DNA of 64,000 bases from an uncultured Phycicoccus sp. (GTDB lineage Bacteria > Actinomycetota > Actinomycetes > Actinomycetales > Dermatophilaceae), in NCBI RefSeq assembly GCF_947495705.1, contig NZ_CANLZR010000003.1, positions 62,001 to 126,000 on the forward strand, written 5' to 3'. The position numbers and the translations under genes were made by a program. Below the pieces are notes generated by a model. That model saw only the letters and a program-made list of their open reading frames with translations. It made no database searches and had not been told where the DNA came from. Positions 33,288 through 41,739 of this stretch are shown here, piece by piece. Within the stretch, counting starts at the first letter, position 1. The number at the start of each line of letters is the position of its first letter.

Positions 33288-33758
33288 ATGAGCGAGCGTC
33301 CGAGTCAGACCCTCCCCCTCACCAGTGCGCGGCATGTCCCCGACCGCACCTGGCACGCCCGACCCGCCGGGTCCCTCACGGTCGGCGAGCGCGCCGCGGA
33401 CGTGATGCGCAACGGGATGGGCAGCTGGCGCTTCGTCTTCGCCTTCCTGGCCTTCATGGCGGTGTGGGCCCTGCTCAACTCCGTGTCCCGGGCATGGGAC
33501 CCCTACCCCTTCATCCTGCTCAACCTGTTCCTGTCGATGCTCGCCGGTCTTCAGGGCGCCATCCTGCTCATCGCCGCGAAGCGGCAGGACGCGGTGACGG
33601 CCGACCTCGCCCAGCACGACTACGACACCAACATCGCCGCGAAGGAGGACGTGGAGGCGCTCCTCCGGCTCCACTCGACGCAGGTGGAGATGCTCGAACA
33701 GGTGTTGGGCCGCCTCGCGTCGCTGGAGCACGGAGCCGGCGGCGCGGCCCGTCCGTGA
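33288..33758 (+). CDS. DUF1003 membrane protein
   Basis: A 156-residue protein with two adjacent TM segments (RFVFAFLAFMAVWALLNSV and FILLNLFLSMLAGLQGAILLIA) and hydrophilic ends, the DUF1003 pattern. The conserved MGSWRF and the post-TM AKRQDA, plus the C-terminal heptad-like helix (EALLRLHSTQVEMLEQVLGRLASL), support the family. Its function is unknown. GGAGG lies 5 bases before the ATG. Its stop is only 9 bases from the stop of the convergent bioA. Confidence 0.92.
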   Translation: MSERPSQTLPLTSARHVPDRTWHARPAGSLTVGERAADVMRNGMGSWRFVFAFLAFMAVWALLNSVSRAWDPYPFILLNLFLSMLAGLQGAILLIAAKRQDAVTADLAQHDYDTNIAAKEDVEALLRLHSTQVEMLEQVLGRLASLEHGAGGAARP

Positions 33759-33767
33759 CGGCGTGCG

Positions 33768-35081
33768 TCAGCCGTGGACGTCGGCCACGGCACCAACCAG
33801 CGCGGCGGTGAGCGTCCCGAGGTCCTCGTCGGACGTGACGTACGGCGGCATCGTGTAGACGAGGTCTCGGAACGGCCGCACCCATGCCCCTCGGGCGATG
33901 GCGGCGGCGGCGACCTCGGCCACCCGCACCGGCTCGCGGAGCTGGACCACCCCGACAGCCCCGAGGGTGCGCACGTCGGCGACGGTCGCGAGGTCGCGCG
34001 CCCCGGCCAGGCCGTCGCGGAGCCCGGTCTCGACGCGGCGGACCTCGGCCTCGGTGTCGCGCGCCGCCAGCAGGTCGAGGTTGGCGCTCGCGACGGCGCA
34101 GGCGAGCGGGTTGCCCATGAACGTCGGCCCGTGCATGAGGCCGCCGGCCGCGCCCCGGCTGACGCCCTCGGCGACCTCGCGGGTGCAGAGCATCGCGGCG
34201 AGGGTCAGGTAGCCGCCGGTCAGGGCCTTCCCGACGCAGAGGATGTCCGGGGGCGTGTCCACCCGGTCGCCGGCCCAGCGCGGCCCGGTGCGGTGGAACC
34301 CGGTCGCGATCTCGTCGTGGATGACGAGCGCGCCGTGCTCCCGGGCGAGCCGGTGCAGCACGTCGAGGACGTGCGGGGCGTAGACGTGCATCCCGCCCGC
34401 GCCCTGGAGCACGGGCTCGACGATGACCGCAGCCACCTCGGCCGCGTGCGCGGCGTACAGGTCGGTCGTCGCCCGCTCCCACGCGACCATGGCGGGGTCG
34501 TCCGGCGGCACGTCCAGCCCGGCGGGGGGGCGGGGCGCGAAGACGTGCTCGGGCAGCACGCCCCGGAACAGCGCGTGCATGCCGCCGACCGGGTCGGTGA
34601 CCGACATCGGCGAGAACGTGTCGCCGTGGTACCCGCCGCGGATCGTGAAGAACCGGGTGCGGTGACGGCCGGCGGCGAGGTGGAACTGGAGGGCGGCCTT
34701 CATCGCCACCTCGACCGAGACCGACCCGGAGTCGGCGAGGAAGACGTGCTCGAGTCCGGCCGGGGCCTGGGCGAGCAGCCGACGGGCGAGCGCGACAGCG
34801 GGCTCGTGGGTCAGCCCCCCGAACATGACGTGCGACATCCGGTCGAGCTGGTCGCGGGCCGCGGCGTCGAGCTCCGGCACCCGGTAGCCGTGCACGGCGC
34901 ACCACCACGAGCTCATCGCGTCGATGACCTCGCGGGCCGTCCCGTCACGGTCTCGCAGCCGCAGGCGGACGCCCTGGGCGGACTCGACGAGCCAGGGGTC
35001 GGACGGCGTCAGCGCCGACGAGTAGGGGTGCCAGACGTGGTCGCGGTCGAACGCGAGCAGGGCGGCGTGGTCGTCGGACAT
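33768..35081 (-). CDS. bioA: Adenosylmethionine-8-amino-7-oxononanoate aminotransferase
   Basis: A 437-residue class III PLP aminotransferase converting KAPA to DAPA with SAM as amino donor. It has the N-terminal DRDHVWHPYSSAL, typical of BioA, DSGSVSVEVAMKAALQF, VIHDEIATGFHRTGP, and the PLP Lys in CVGKALTGGYL. The ATG at 35081 follows CACAAT by 7 bases (minus strand), fitting a leaderless start; the ATG at 35090 overlaps that box. It is second of three separated biotin loci, all on the minus strand. Confidence 0.96.
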   Translation of the reverse strand: MSDDHAALLAFDRDHVWHPYSSALTPSDPWLVESAQGVRLRLRDRDGTAREVIDAMSSWWCAVHGYRVPELDAAARDQLDRMSHVMFGGLTHEPAVALARRLLAQAPAGLEHVFLADSGSVSVEVAMKAALQFHLAAGRHRTRFFTIRGGYHGDTFSPMSVTDPVGGMHALFRGVLPEHVFAPRPPAGLDVPPDDPAMVAWERATTDLYAAHAAEVAAVIVEPVLQGAGGMHVYAPHVLDVLHRLAREHGALVIHDEIATGFHRTGPRWAGDRVDTPPDILCVGKALTGGYLTLAAMLCTREVAEGVSRGAAGGLMHGPTFMGNPLACAVASANLDLLAARDTEAEVRRVETGLRDGLAGARDLATVADVRTLGAVGVVQLREPVRVAEVAAAAIARGAWVRPFRDLVYTMPPYVTSDEDLGTLTAALVGAVADVHG

Positions 35082-35088
35082 CGCCGCC

Positions 35089-35094
35089 ATTGTG
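35089..35094 (-). promoter_or_regulatory. Leaderless-type -10 box of bioA
   Basis: CACAAT, 7 bases before the ATG at 35081. The bioB promoter has the same arrangement with AACAAT. Confidence 0.5.
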
Positions 35095-35113
35095 CCGGTC
35101 GCCTCACTCCGCA

Positions 35114-35165
35114 CCGAACGTGTGTGAACACGCCGGGCAACACCGGCGTGTTCACACACGTTCGG
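35114..35165. repeat. Perfect 23-bp inverted repeat (dispersed palindrome, copy 1)
   Basis: The arms 35114-35136 and 35143-35165 are exact complements around a 6-base loop. Each arm contains the core GTGTGTGAACACGCCGG or its complement. The same 23-base left arm recurs at 53629-53651, about 18.5 kb away, so this is a repeat family. It lies between the FMN-reductase stop and the bioA promoter on the same strand, suggesting a transcription-terminating or insulating hairpin without a U-tract, or a REP-like element. Confidence 0.85.
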
Positions 35166-35199
35166 GGGAGGGGGAGGGAAGGGGGGGCTGCCAGGGGCG

Positions 35200-35754
35200 T
35201 CAGGCAGCCGCGCGGGCGACCTCGACCTCGCGGGCGAGGCGGCCGACGAGGTCCCGCAGCTGTGCGTCGAGCTCGGTGTCGGTGAGGCGACCGTCCTCGA
35301 ACGCCTGGAAGGACGCGCCGACGCCGACGGTGTCGTCGATGACGTCGGCCCCTGCGACGGTGAGCACGCGGACGCCCTCCTCGCGGGCCCACTGGGCTGC
35401 GCGCGGCGACCCGCTGGCCCCGACGACCGCGGCGGGCTTGCCGGCGATGGCCGCAGCACCGCGCGGGCGGGAGACCCAGTCCACGGCGTTCTTCAGCGCG
35501 CTCGGCATCGACCCGTTGTACTCCGGGGTGACGAGCAGCAGGGCGTCGGCGTCCGCGACGGCCTCGCGCAGGTCGCGGGCGACCTCCGGCAGGGCGTCGT
35601 CGTGGTCCAGCTCCTCGGAGTAGTGCGGCAGGTCGGCGAGCCGGGCGAACACCGTCCCCTCGACGGTCTCGGGCAGGTGGGTGACGGCGGCGTCGGCGAG
35701 CTGGCGGTTCGTGGAGGCGGCGCGCAGGCTGCCGACGAGGACGAGGACGTTCAC
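35200..35754 (-). CDS. NADPH-dependent FMN reductase family protein
   Basis: A 184-residue flavodoxin-fold oxidoreductase. FMN-binding segments are VGSLRAASTNRQLA (residues 7-20) and VTPEYNGSMPSALKNAVDWVSRP (phosphate/isoalloxazine site). Relatives reduce FMN, quinones, azo dyes or chromate with NADPH. A C-terminal extension is rich in charged residues. The GTG at 35754 has AGGAG 5 bases upstream. It lies between the bioA and bioB loci on the same strand, with no evident link to biotin. Confidence 0.93.
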   Translation of the reverse strand: MNVLVLVGSLRAASTNRQLADAAVTHLPETVEGTVFARLADLPHYSEELDHDDALPEVARDLREAVADADALLLVTPEYNGSMPSALKNAVDWVSRPRGAAAIAGKPAAVVGASGSPRAAQWAREEGVRVLTVAGADVIDDTVGVGASFQAFEDGRLTDTELDAQLRDLVGRLAREVEVARAAA

Positions 35755-35793
35755 GGGAGCTCCTGGGGTCGAGCGGTGGGCAGAGGTCGAACT

Positions 35794-35815
35794 AGATGAT
35801 TGAACCGTCAACCAT
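35794..35815 (-). promoter_or_regulatory. Candidate promoter/operator of the FMN reductase gene
   Basis: An AT-richer patch 40-60 bases upstream of the GTG contains TTGAACCGTCAA, whose ends form a TTGA/TCAA dyad; on the minus strand it reads TTGACGGTTCAA, so it also offers a TTGACG -35. Weak evidence, by symmetry and composition only. Confidence 0.3.
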
Positions 35816-35846
35816 CCGGGTTCATTCCCCGATGCTGACCGCAGGC

Positions 35847-36092
35847 CTAGGACGACCAGGTGGAGCGCTCGATGCTCCCGTGCTCGATGCAGCTCGCCGT
35901 CCACGCGCCCGGGGTCACCTGGACCTTCATCCGGCGGCGGCAGTGGACGCACCAGCGCGGCGGCTCGAGGTCGCTGCGGCGCGCGCAGCGGGCATGGTCG
36001 GCGCCGTCGACCGGCTCGCCGCACTGCCCGCACCACGAGCCGCGGTCAGCACCGCCGGCTACCGGCTCGGACGCCCCCGTCCGCGTGACCAC
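35847..36092 (-). CDS. bsaP: Biotin synthase auxiliary protein BsaP
   Basis: An 81-residue Cys-rich protein with CGQC (residues 21-24), Cys36, CVHC (48-51), Cys68 and His71, surrounding the conserved block LEPPRWCVHCRRRMKVQVTP. This matches the small protein that follows bioB in actinobacteria and is reported to be needed for biotin synthase activity there, probably through Fe-S cluster delivery or repair. The GTG at 36092 begins 8 bases after the bioB stop, with GAGG 6 bases upstream, so it is coupled to bioB. The family call rests on the Cys pattern plus position. Confidence 0.85.
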   Translation of the reverse strand: MVTRTGASEPVAGGADRGSWCGQCGEPVDGADHARCARRSDLEPPRWCVHCRRRMKVQVTPGAWTASCIEHGSIERSTWSS

Positions 36093-36100
36093 CGTGGGCC

Positions 36101-37114
36101 TCAGAGGGTCTCGTTGAGGGCCTTGATCGGCATCTCGAGCTCGTCGAGGAGCGCAAGGTCCTCCTTGGGGTCGCGCCCCAACGTCGTGAGGTAGTTGCCG
36201 ACGATGACGGCGTTGATGCCGCCGAGCAGCCCGTCGCGGGTGCCGAGGTCGCCGAGGGTCAGCTCGCGCCCGCCGGCGTAGCGCAGGATCGTGCGGGGCA
36301 GGGCGAGCCGGAACGCGGCGATGGTGCGCAGCGCGTCGGCGGACTCCATCGGCTCGAGGTCGCCGAAGGGGGTGCCCGGCCGCGGGTTGAGGAAGTTGAG
36401 CGGCACCTCGTGCGGCTCGAGCTCGCCGAGCTGGGCGGCCAGCTCGGCGCGCTGCTCGATGCTCTCGCCCATCCCGACGAGCCCGCCGCAGCACAGCTCC
36501 ATCCCGGACTCCTTGACCATCCGGCAGGTGTCGAGGCGCTCGTCGAAGGAGTGCGTCGTGACGACCTGCGGGAAGTACGACCGGCCGGCCTCGAGGTTGT
36601 GGTTGTAGCGGTGCACGCCCATGTCGACGAGCTCGTCGACCTGGGCCTGGGTCAGCATGCCGAGCGACGCCGCGACGTGGATGTCGACGGCGGCCTTGAT
36701 AGCGGCGACGCCCTCGCGCATCTGCTGCATCAGCTTCTCGTCGGGGCCGCGGACCGCCGCGACGATGCAGAACTCGCTCGCGCCGGTGGCCGCGGTCTGC
36801 TGGGCCGCGCGCACGAGCTCGGGGATGTTCAGCCACACCGAGCGGACCGGGGAGGTGAACTGGCCCGACTGGCTGCAGAAGTGGCAGTCCTCGGGGCAGC
36901 CGCCGGTCTTCAGCGAGACGATGCCCTCGACCTCGACCGCGGGCCCCTGGTACTTCATCCGCACCTCGTGCGCGAGGGCGAGCAGGGCCTCCAGCTGGTC
37001 GTCGCCGGTGCGCATGACCTGGGCGATCTGCTCCTGGCTCAGCGGGACCCCGCGCTCGAGCACCTGCTCGCGCGCGACGTCGAGGATGTCGGTCCCGGTC
37101 ACCTGTGCCGTCAT
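36101..37114 (-). CDS. bioB: Biotin synthase
   Basis: A 337-residue radical-SAM enzyme inserting sulfur into dethiobiotin, the last step of biotin synthesis. The radical-SAM cluster motif is CPEDCHFC with Cys73, Cys77 and Cys80. The auxiliary [2Fe-2S] ligand region includes [10 protein letters not shown] and [25 protein letters not shown], and the [13 protein letters not shown] segment is conserved. The ATG at 37114 follows AACAAT by 7 bases (leaderless). It is followed by bsaP in the same transcript. Confidence 0.97.
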   Translation of the reverse strand: MTAQVTGTDILDVAREQVLERGVPLSQEQIAQVMRTGDDQLEALLALAHEVRMKYQGPAVEVEGIVSLKTGGCPEDCHFCSQSGQFTSPVRSVWLNIPELVRAAQQTAATGASEFCIVAAVRGPDEKLMQQMREGVAAIKAAVDIHVAASLGMLTQAQVDELVDMGVHRYNHNLEAGRSYFPQVVTTHSFDERLDTCRMVKESGMELCCGGLVGMGESIEQRAELAAQLGELEPHEVPLNFLNPRPGTPFGDLEPMESADALRTIAAFRLALPRTILRYAGGRELTLGDLGTRDGLLGGINAVIVGNYLTTLGRDPKEDLALLDELEMPIKALNETL

Positions 37115-37121
37115 GCGGTCG

Positions 37122-37127
37122 ATTGTT
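37122..37127 (-). promoter_or_regulatory. Leaderless-type -10 box of bioB
   Basis: AACAAT, 7 bases before the bioB ATG, mirroring CACAAT before bioA. No clear biotin-repressor dyad is visible nearby. Confidence 0.5.
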
Positions 37128-37246
37128 GCGCACCCCCGCGGCGGAGGTATCACCCGACCACGCCCGGCCCTCCTCACCCCCATCATCCCGCGCGGTCCGA
37201 ACGGTCGCATCGCTGCCTCGGTCCGCGCCGACGGAAGGACAGCACC

Positions 37247-39400
37247 ATGCCCAGCACGAAGAAGGCTGCCGCGGCAGACAAGGGGCTCACGACCAGGACG
37301 CGCTTCCGCCGGCTCCTCGCCGGCAACCCCAACTACTTCGGGACCGCGCCGGACACCGGCTTCGCCGTCGTCGAGAAGATCGTCGCGTCGACGAGCTACG
37401 AACAGCTGACGAGCGTGGGCTACAACCCGCGCGCCCGCCAGGTCTACGCGACCTTCGACATCAGGAAGAGCTCCGGCTACGGCGGCGGTCTGTGTGCCTT
37501 CGGCGGGACCGAGCACGTGCGCTTCTACGGCCAGGCCGGCGGCGGCTGGACCGACCTCGGCACCGCCGCCACCGAGGTGCACGACATCCCTGCCGGGAAG
37601 GACTGCCGCAACCGCTCCACCCACCCGCTCAGCTACAGCGTCCAGGTGCCCTACGCGCCGGCCCGCCGCTGGTGCTTCGTCCCGCAGCTGAGGAAGGTCC
37701 GCGCAATCCTGTCGTACGGGGTCGTGCCGCCGCCGAACCAGCCGGACTGGGTCCCGGTCTGGGGCAACGTGCTCGAGTGCCACGTGCAGATCGACAAGAC
37801 GACGCTCTTCTCGGACCTGTTCCTCGACGACAAGTTCACCGCGACGATCGACCCGGCCATCCTCGACGTCATCGTCGCGCAGCTGCCGCCGCCGGTCCCG
37901 CCGCCGATCCCCGACCTGCCCGACCTCCCCCCGCTGCCGGACCCGCCGGGCCCCGGGCCGCTCCCGGGCCCGCTCCCGCCGGTCAGCCTCCAGCAGCGCC
38001 TCGAGACCTACGCCGAGGGCTCCGGCCGGCGCCGGAAGTTCAGCGTCGAACCGGCTCGCTTCGCCTTGCCCGAGCTCGAGGAGATCGTGGCGAGCCCGTC
38101 GTTCACCCCGGCCGCGTCCACGGCGCTCGCCGGGCTGCTCCAGCCGTACGGGATCGACCTCGGTGACCTCGTGGCCGTGCTGGAGGACACGACGGGCAAC
38201 ATCGACTACGAGGAGCTCGTCGACGTCGGGCTCGACGTCAACCGTCACCGCGTCGACGCCACCTACGCCGTCAAGAAGGGCGGCGGCTACAGCGGCGGTC
38301 TCTGCACGGCCGGGAGCACCGAGTACGTCGCGTTCTGGGCGGACTGGAACGACACCTGCGAGTGGACCTTCCTCGGCACCGTGCCCGTCGCGGCGTACGA
38401 CTTCGGCACACTGCCCGACGGGCGGCTCTGCTACACGGCCTCGCTGCCGGTGGACCTTTCCGAGGTGATGGACCGCTGCACCCGCCCGAAGGTGGGCAAG
38501 GTCCGGGCCGTGCTGTCGTGGAACACCCCGCCGTCGACGACCGATGCCGACGCCGTGCCGACGTACGGCAACCGGCTCGACACCCATGTTCTGCTGCCGG
38601 TCCGCGCTGGGACCCCCGGCACGCTGACCACCGTCGGGGGCGTCAAGACCGACTTCATCAGCGACGTCACCGGCCTCACGACGCCGACGGCGAAGTTCGT
38701 CGACTCCGGTGCCGACGTCGACGCGCTCGGCCGGCCGTGCCCCTTCGGCGGGCTCGTCGTCGTGCGCGGCCCGGCCGTCGCCGGGAAGCGGTACCGGCTC
38801 CGGGTGGTCGACGGGGCAGGTGGGACGCAGACGCTCACCGAGAAGATCTGGGTCACCCCGGCCGCGCCGGGCAGCCCCGGGTCCTACGTCAACGGGACGC
38901 CGGACGGGTGGTTCGACTACCGGCCGCTCGCCGACAACTTCAACCAGACGCTCGGCTACTACCGCAGCACGGGAGACGCGAAGGTCGACATCGTGCTCGA
39001 GATCGAGGGCGAGGGCGACGTGGACCACCAGGTGATCCAGCTCGACAACACGTGGCCGACCGTCGCCGTCGACATCACGACGCCCGGGAACTGCGAGGTC
39101 GCCTCCCCCGGGACGGTCATCGAGGGCACGGTGGCGGTCCACGACACCTACCTCGGGTCCTGGAGCGTCGTCATCGACGGCGGGCCGCCGGCCTTCGGTC
39201 CCCACACGATCGAGACCGGGACCACCAACACGCCCCTTGGGGGCGCCGCGTGGTCGACGGCCACTCCGGCCCAGCCCTTCCCCGCGTCCCTGGCCCCGTG
39301 CGGCTACGTGGCCCGGGTGACGGCCGGCGACCGGACGATCGTCGGCAGCACGCCCGGTGGCCACACGTCGACGACGGATGTCGGGTTCAGCGTCGTCTGA
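37247..39400 (+). CDS. Large protein of unknown function with an internally duplicated Cys-containing domain
   Basis: A 717-residue protein I cannot assign to a family. Residues about 51-182 and 321-452 are a clear internal duplication: [10 protein letters not shown] aligns with [28 protein letters not shown] with [18 protein letters not shown], and [12 protein letters not shown] with [12 protein letters not shown], with paired Cys in both. A proline-rich linker (213-246) separates them. The C-terminal 260 residues look beta-rich and Ig-like ([25 protein letters not shown]). There is no signal peptide or TM, although the composition resembles secreted or structural proteins. GGAAGG precedes the ATG. 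It is divergent from bioB and convergent with the AIM24 gene. Confidence 0.75.
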   Translation: MPSTKKAAAADKGLTTRTRFRRLLAGNPNYFGTAPDTGFAVVEKIVASTSYEQLTSVGYNPRARQVYATFDIRKSSGYGGGLCAFGGTEHVRFYGQAGGGWTDLGTAATEVHDIPAGKDCRNRSTHPLSYSVQVPYAPARRWCFVPQLRKVRAILSYGVVPPPNQPDWVPVWGNVLECHVQIDKTTLFSDLFLDDKFTATIDPAILDVIVAQLPPPVPPPIPDLPDLPPLPDPPGPGPLPGPLPPVSLQQRLETYAEGSGRRRKFSVEPARFALPELEEIVASPSFTPAASTALAGLLQPYGIDLGDLVAVLEDTTGNIDYEELVDVGLDVNRHRVDATYAVKKGGGYSGGLCTAGSTEYVAFWADWNDTCEWTFLGTVPVAAYDFGTLPDGRLCYTASLPVDLSEVMDRCTRPKVGKVRAVLSWNTPPSTTDADAVPTYGNRLDTHVLLPVRAGTPGTLTTVGGVKTDFISDVTGLTTPTAKFVDSGADVDALGRPCPFGGLVVVRGPAVAGKRYRLRVVDGAGGTQTLTEKIWVTPAAPGSPGSYVNGTPDGWFDYRPLADNFNQTLGYYRSTGDAKVDIVLEIEGEGDVDHQVIQLDNTWPTVAVDITTPGNCEVASPGTVIEGTVAVHDTYLGSWSVVIDGGPPAFGPHTIETGTTNTPLGGAAWSTATPAQPFPASLAPCGYVARVTAGDRTIVGSTPGGHTSTTDVGFSVV

Positions 39401-39415
39401 CCCGCAGCCCGACCC

Positions 39416-39454
39416 GGAGCGGGTGCCCGCGGACAGTCCGCGGGCACCCGCTCC
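39416..39454. terminator. Strong bidirectional terminator hairpin
   Basis: A near-perfect 39-base palindrome: two 19-base arms (GGAGCGGGTGCCCGCGGAC and its complement) around one central base, giving a very GC-rich stem with a small loop. It lies between the 3' ends of the duplicated-domain gene and the AIM24 gene, as expected for a shared terminator. Confidence 0.75.
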
Positions 39455-39466
39455 TGACGCGCGGGG

Positions 39467-40195
39467 TCAGCCGCCCAGGAGGTCGCCGAGCATGCCGCCC
39501 TTCTGCTGCCCGCCGCTCTGGTGGCCGCCGTTGACGACGTTCTCGCTCGGCTGGACGAGCACGTACCCCTGCCCCCCGAACGCCATCTGCAGCAGCTCGC
39601 CGGTGCCACCGCGCAGCATCGACCCGAAGCCGCCGGTGTCGACCCGCACGTCCATCGTCACGCCCGAGGTCCACAGGACGACGGCCTGGGCGTCGGCGAA
39701 GGTCGGGGACGACGCGACGTCGAGGGCCACGGGGTCGCCCTTCGTCGTCACCGCGACGTACCCGGTGCCGCGCAGCGAGACGTTGTAGAGGCCCCCGGTC
39801 ATCGCCGCGCCCCGGGCCTGGATCCGGTGGATGTCCCACTGGATCGAGCTCGAGAACGCGAGGACGTTCTGCCCGTTGACCGAGATCATGTCGTTCTCCA
39901 GGTACATGACCTGCACCTCGGCGGCCTCGTCGGCGACGAAGAGCTCGCCGGAGCCGCTGCACTCCATCATCCGCACGCCCTCGCCGGTCACCGCGGCCTT
40001 GAGGAACTTCCCCATCCCGCCGGAGCCGCGGTTCTGGAAGCGGACGTCGCCCTGGTAGGCGACCATCGAGCCGGTCTTCGCCTGGACGGCGCCGTACCGC
40101 ATGTCGATGCGGAGCAGCTTCTTGTTCTGGAGCGAGAACGGGTCCTGGCTCTCCTTCTCGCGGAAGTCCTGGAACAGCGAGCCGTGGATCGTCAT
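39467..40195 (-). CDS. AIM24 family protein (DUF124)
   Basis: A 242-residue beta-helical protein of the AIM24 family, whose eukaryotic members act in mitochondrial inner-membrane organisation. Its bacterial role is unknown. Segments typical of the family: MVAYQGDVRFQNRGSGGMGKFLKAAVTGEG, LFVADEAAEVQVMYLENDMISVNGQNVLAFSSSIQWDI, and the C-terminal QMAFGGQGYVLVQPSE. A Gly/Gln-rich tail ends the protein. GGAAGG precedes the ATG at 40195, and TAGCGT some 50 bases upstream on the minus strand is a plausible -10. It is divergent from the proline-tailed gene. Confidence 0.9.
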   Translation of the reverse strand: MTIHGSLFQDFREKESQDPFSLQNKKLLRIDMRYGAVQAKTGSMVAYQGDVRFQNRGSGGMGKFLKAAVTGEGVRMMECSGSGELFVADEAAEVQVMYLENDMISVNGQNVLAFSSSIQWDIHRIQARGAAMTGGLYNVSLRGTGYVAVTTKGDPVALDVASSPTFADAQAVVLWTSGVTMDVRVDTGGFGSMLRGGTGELLQMAFGGQGYVLVQPSENVVNGGHQSGGQQKGGMLGDLLGG

Positions 40196-40316
40196 GGGGT
40201 CACCTTCCGTGCACCCGGGTGGAGGGTCCACCCGTCCGGGCCCAACGCTAGAAGTCTGGGGGCCGCCGGGGCTAGGGTTTCGAGTGACGACGAGGGTCGG
40301 ACCAGGGAGGTCCCCG

Positions 40317-40844
40317 ATGAGCTTCTTCGAACGGGCCAAGGCGGCGGCCGACGACCTCATGGCCAAGGCCGACGTCGCGATGTCGAACGCGGGCGTCAGC
40401 GTCCCGGGCATCGGCCCCGACCGGGCGCTGCGCGACCTCGGGGTCCTCGCCTGGCTGGAGGCCACCGGCCGGCAGGTCGACCCCGCCGACCGCGACCGGG
40501 TCATGGCGACCCTGCGCGAGCTCGAGGCGTCCGGCCGGCTCGGGCCGCTCACCGTCACCCCCGCCCAGCCGTACGGCCAGACCCCGCCCCCGCCGGGTGC
40601 CGCCGCCACCGCCGCCGCCACCGGCGCCGCTGCGGGGGTGCCGCCGGCCCCGCCGCCCCCGCCCACCGGCGCTCCCCAGTCCGCAGCGCCCCCGGCGGCC
40701 GGTGGTGTCATGCCGATGCGCGACGCTCCGGCACCCCCGCCGCCCGGGTCGGCCCCCGACGCGCGTCCGACGCTCGAGGAGCCCGAGAAGCCCGAGGACG
40801 CTCCGGAGCGGCCCCCGCCGCCGCCTCCGCCCAGCTGGGCCTGA
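40317..40844 (+). CDS. Small protein with helical N-terminus and proline-rich tail
   Basis: A 175-residue protein. Residues 1-85 are helical and hydrophilic (MSFFERAKAAADDLMAKADV, then DRALRDLGVLAWLEATGRQVDP and RVMATLRELEASGRLGPL); the remainder is a disordered Pro/Ala tail with several poly-Pro runs and a charged patch (LEEPEKPEDAPERP). No TM or signal peptide is seen. I do not recognise a named family. GGAGG lies 6 bases before the ATG. It is divergent from the AIM24 gene with 121 bases between, so the two may share regulation. Confidence 0.8.
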   Translation: MSFFERAKAAADDLMAKADVAMSNAGVSVPGIGPDRALRDLGVLAWLEATGRQVDPADRDRVMATLRELEASGRLGPLTVTPAQPYGQTPPPPGAAATAAATGAAAGVPPAPPPPPTGAPQSAAPPAAGGVMPMRDAPAPPPPGSAPDARPTLEEPEKPEDAPERPPPPPPPSWA

Positions 40845-40862
40845 GCACCCGCCGCGCGTCGG

Positions 40863-41705
40863 TCAGAGCCAGGCGAGCCCGAGCAGGCCGACCGGAGTCG
40901 CGACGGCGAGCACGGCCAGCGCGTACGCCACCACCGAGAGCGCGGAGTGCGGGCCGGCCGCGATGAGCCGCAGCCGCACCGGCGCGGACGTCCCCGCGCT
41001 CATCCCCAGCTCGGGGGCGCGGCCCTCGGCGATGGCGACCATCGCCCGAGCCGTGGCCACCGCGCCGCTGCGCCGCACGGCGGCCCGGTCCGCGAGGGCC
41101 TCGACGAGGAGCCGGACCTCGGCGAGCGCCGCCGGCGAGCGGAGCATCGGGGGCACCGACCGGTCGAGGACGGTGAAGAACTCCAGCAGTAGGTCGTGCC
41201 GGGCCCGCAGGTGCGCGCGTTCGTGGGCGAGGACCGCGGCCAGCTGGTCGTCGGGCAGTGCGTCGAGGACCCCCCGGGTCAGGACGACGCGCGAGCCCCG
41301 GCCCGGGATGCAGTAGGCGGTCGGGGTGGGGTGCTCGAGCACGACGACGCCGTGGTCGTCGCGCGCCCCGAGGACGTCGACGAGGGCCCGGTGCTCCGCG
41401 CGGGCCGACCGGATACGGGTGCCGACGAGATGGCCCGACACCAGGAGCCGGGCGATGACCGCCGCACTGACGAGGAGCGCGAGGGCGACGAGCCCGGGGT
41501 GGTCGGCCACGCCCTCGCGGCCGAGAACGGCCGGCAGGGCCGCCGGGGTGACGGACACCGCGGCGAGTACCCCACCGAGCGAGGCGGCCTGCCACGCGGC
41601 CAACGCCGCGCGCGGCGACCGGCGCAGGCTCGTGCGGCGGGCCAGGACCCGCGGCGCCACCCACACCAGGGCGACGGCGAGCCCGGCGAGGGCGAGCGGG
41701 AGCAC
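40863..41705 (-). CDS. M56-family membrane metallopeptidase (BlaR1-like protease domain)
   Basis: A 280-residue membrane protein with TM segments at the N-terminus (LPLALAGLAVALVWVAPRVL, then LAAWQAASLGGVLAAVSV), a zinc protease motif HERAH (His161-Glu162-x-x-His165) between TMs, and C-terminal TMs. It lacks the penicillin-binding sensor domain of BlaR1, so it is the short actinobacterial form. It probably inactivates BlaI by cleavage, relieving repression. The GTG at 41705 is the last gene of the cyd-blaI operon. The signal it senses is unknown; respiratory or membrane stress is suggested by context. Confidence 0.9.
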   Translation of the reverse strand: MLPLALAGLAVALVWVAPRVLARRTSLRRSPRAALAAWQAASLGGVLAAVSVTPAALPAVLGREGVADHPGLVALALLVSAAVIARLLVSGHLVGTRIRSARAEHRALVDVLGARDDHGVVVLEHPTPTAYCIPGRGSRVVLTRGVLDALPDDQLAAVLAHERAHLRARHDLLLEFFTVLDRSVPPMLRSPAALAEVRLLVEALADRAAVRRSGAVATARAMVAIAEGRAPELGMSAGTSAPVRLRLIAAGPHSALSVVAYALAVLAVATPVGLLGLAWL

Positions 41706-41739
41706 CGCACCATCGTCGCAGTGCCCGTTCGGCCGGGAG

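Noticed and set aside
35114-35165. BioQ or BirA operator for bioA
   Set aside because: The TGAAC/GTTCA halves are part of a much longer 52-base hairpin that recurs downstream of an unrelated aminotransferase, so a biotin-specific operator is unlikely; it cannot be fully excluded.
36101-39364. A 1087-codon open frame on the minus strand through the duplicated-domain gene and bioB
   Set aside because: Only its last 338 codons (bioB) are real. The rest is the complement of the plus-strand gene, with Arg/Gly/Asp-rich low-complexity sequence typical of antisense frames in GC-rich DNA.
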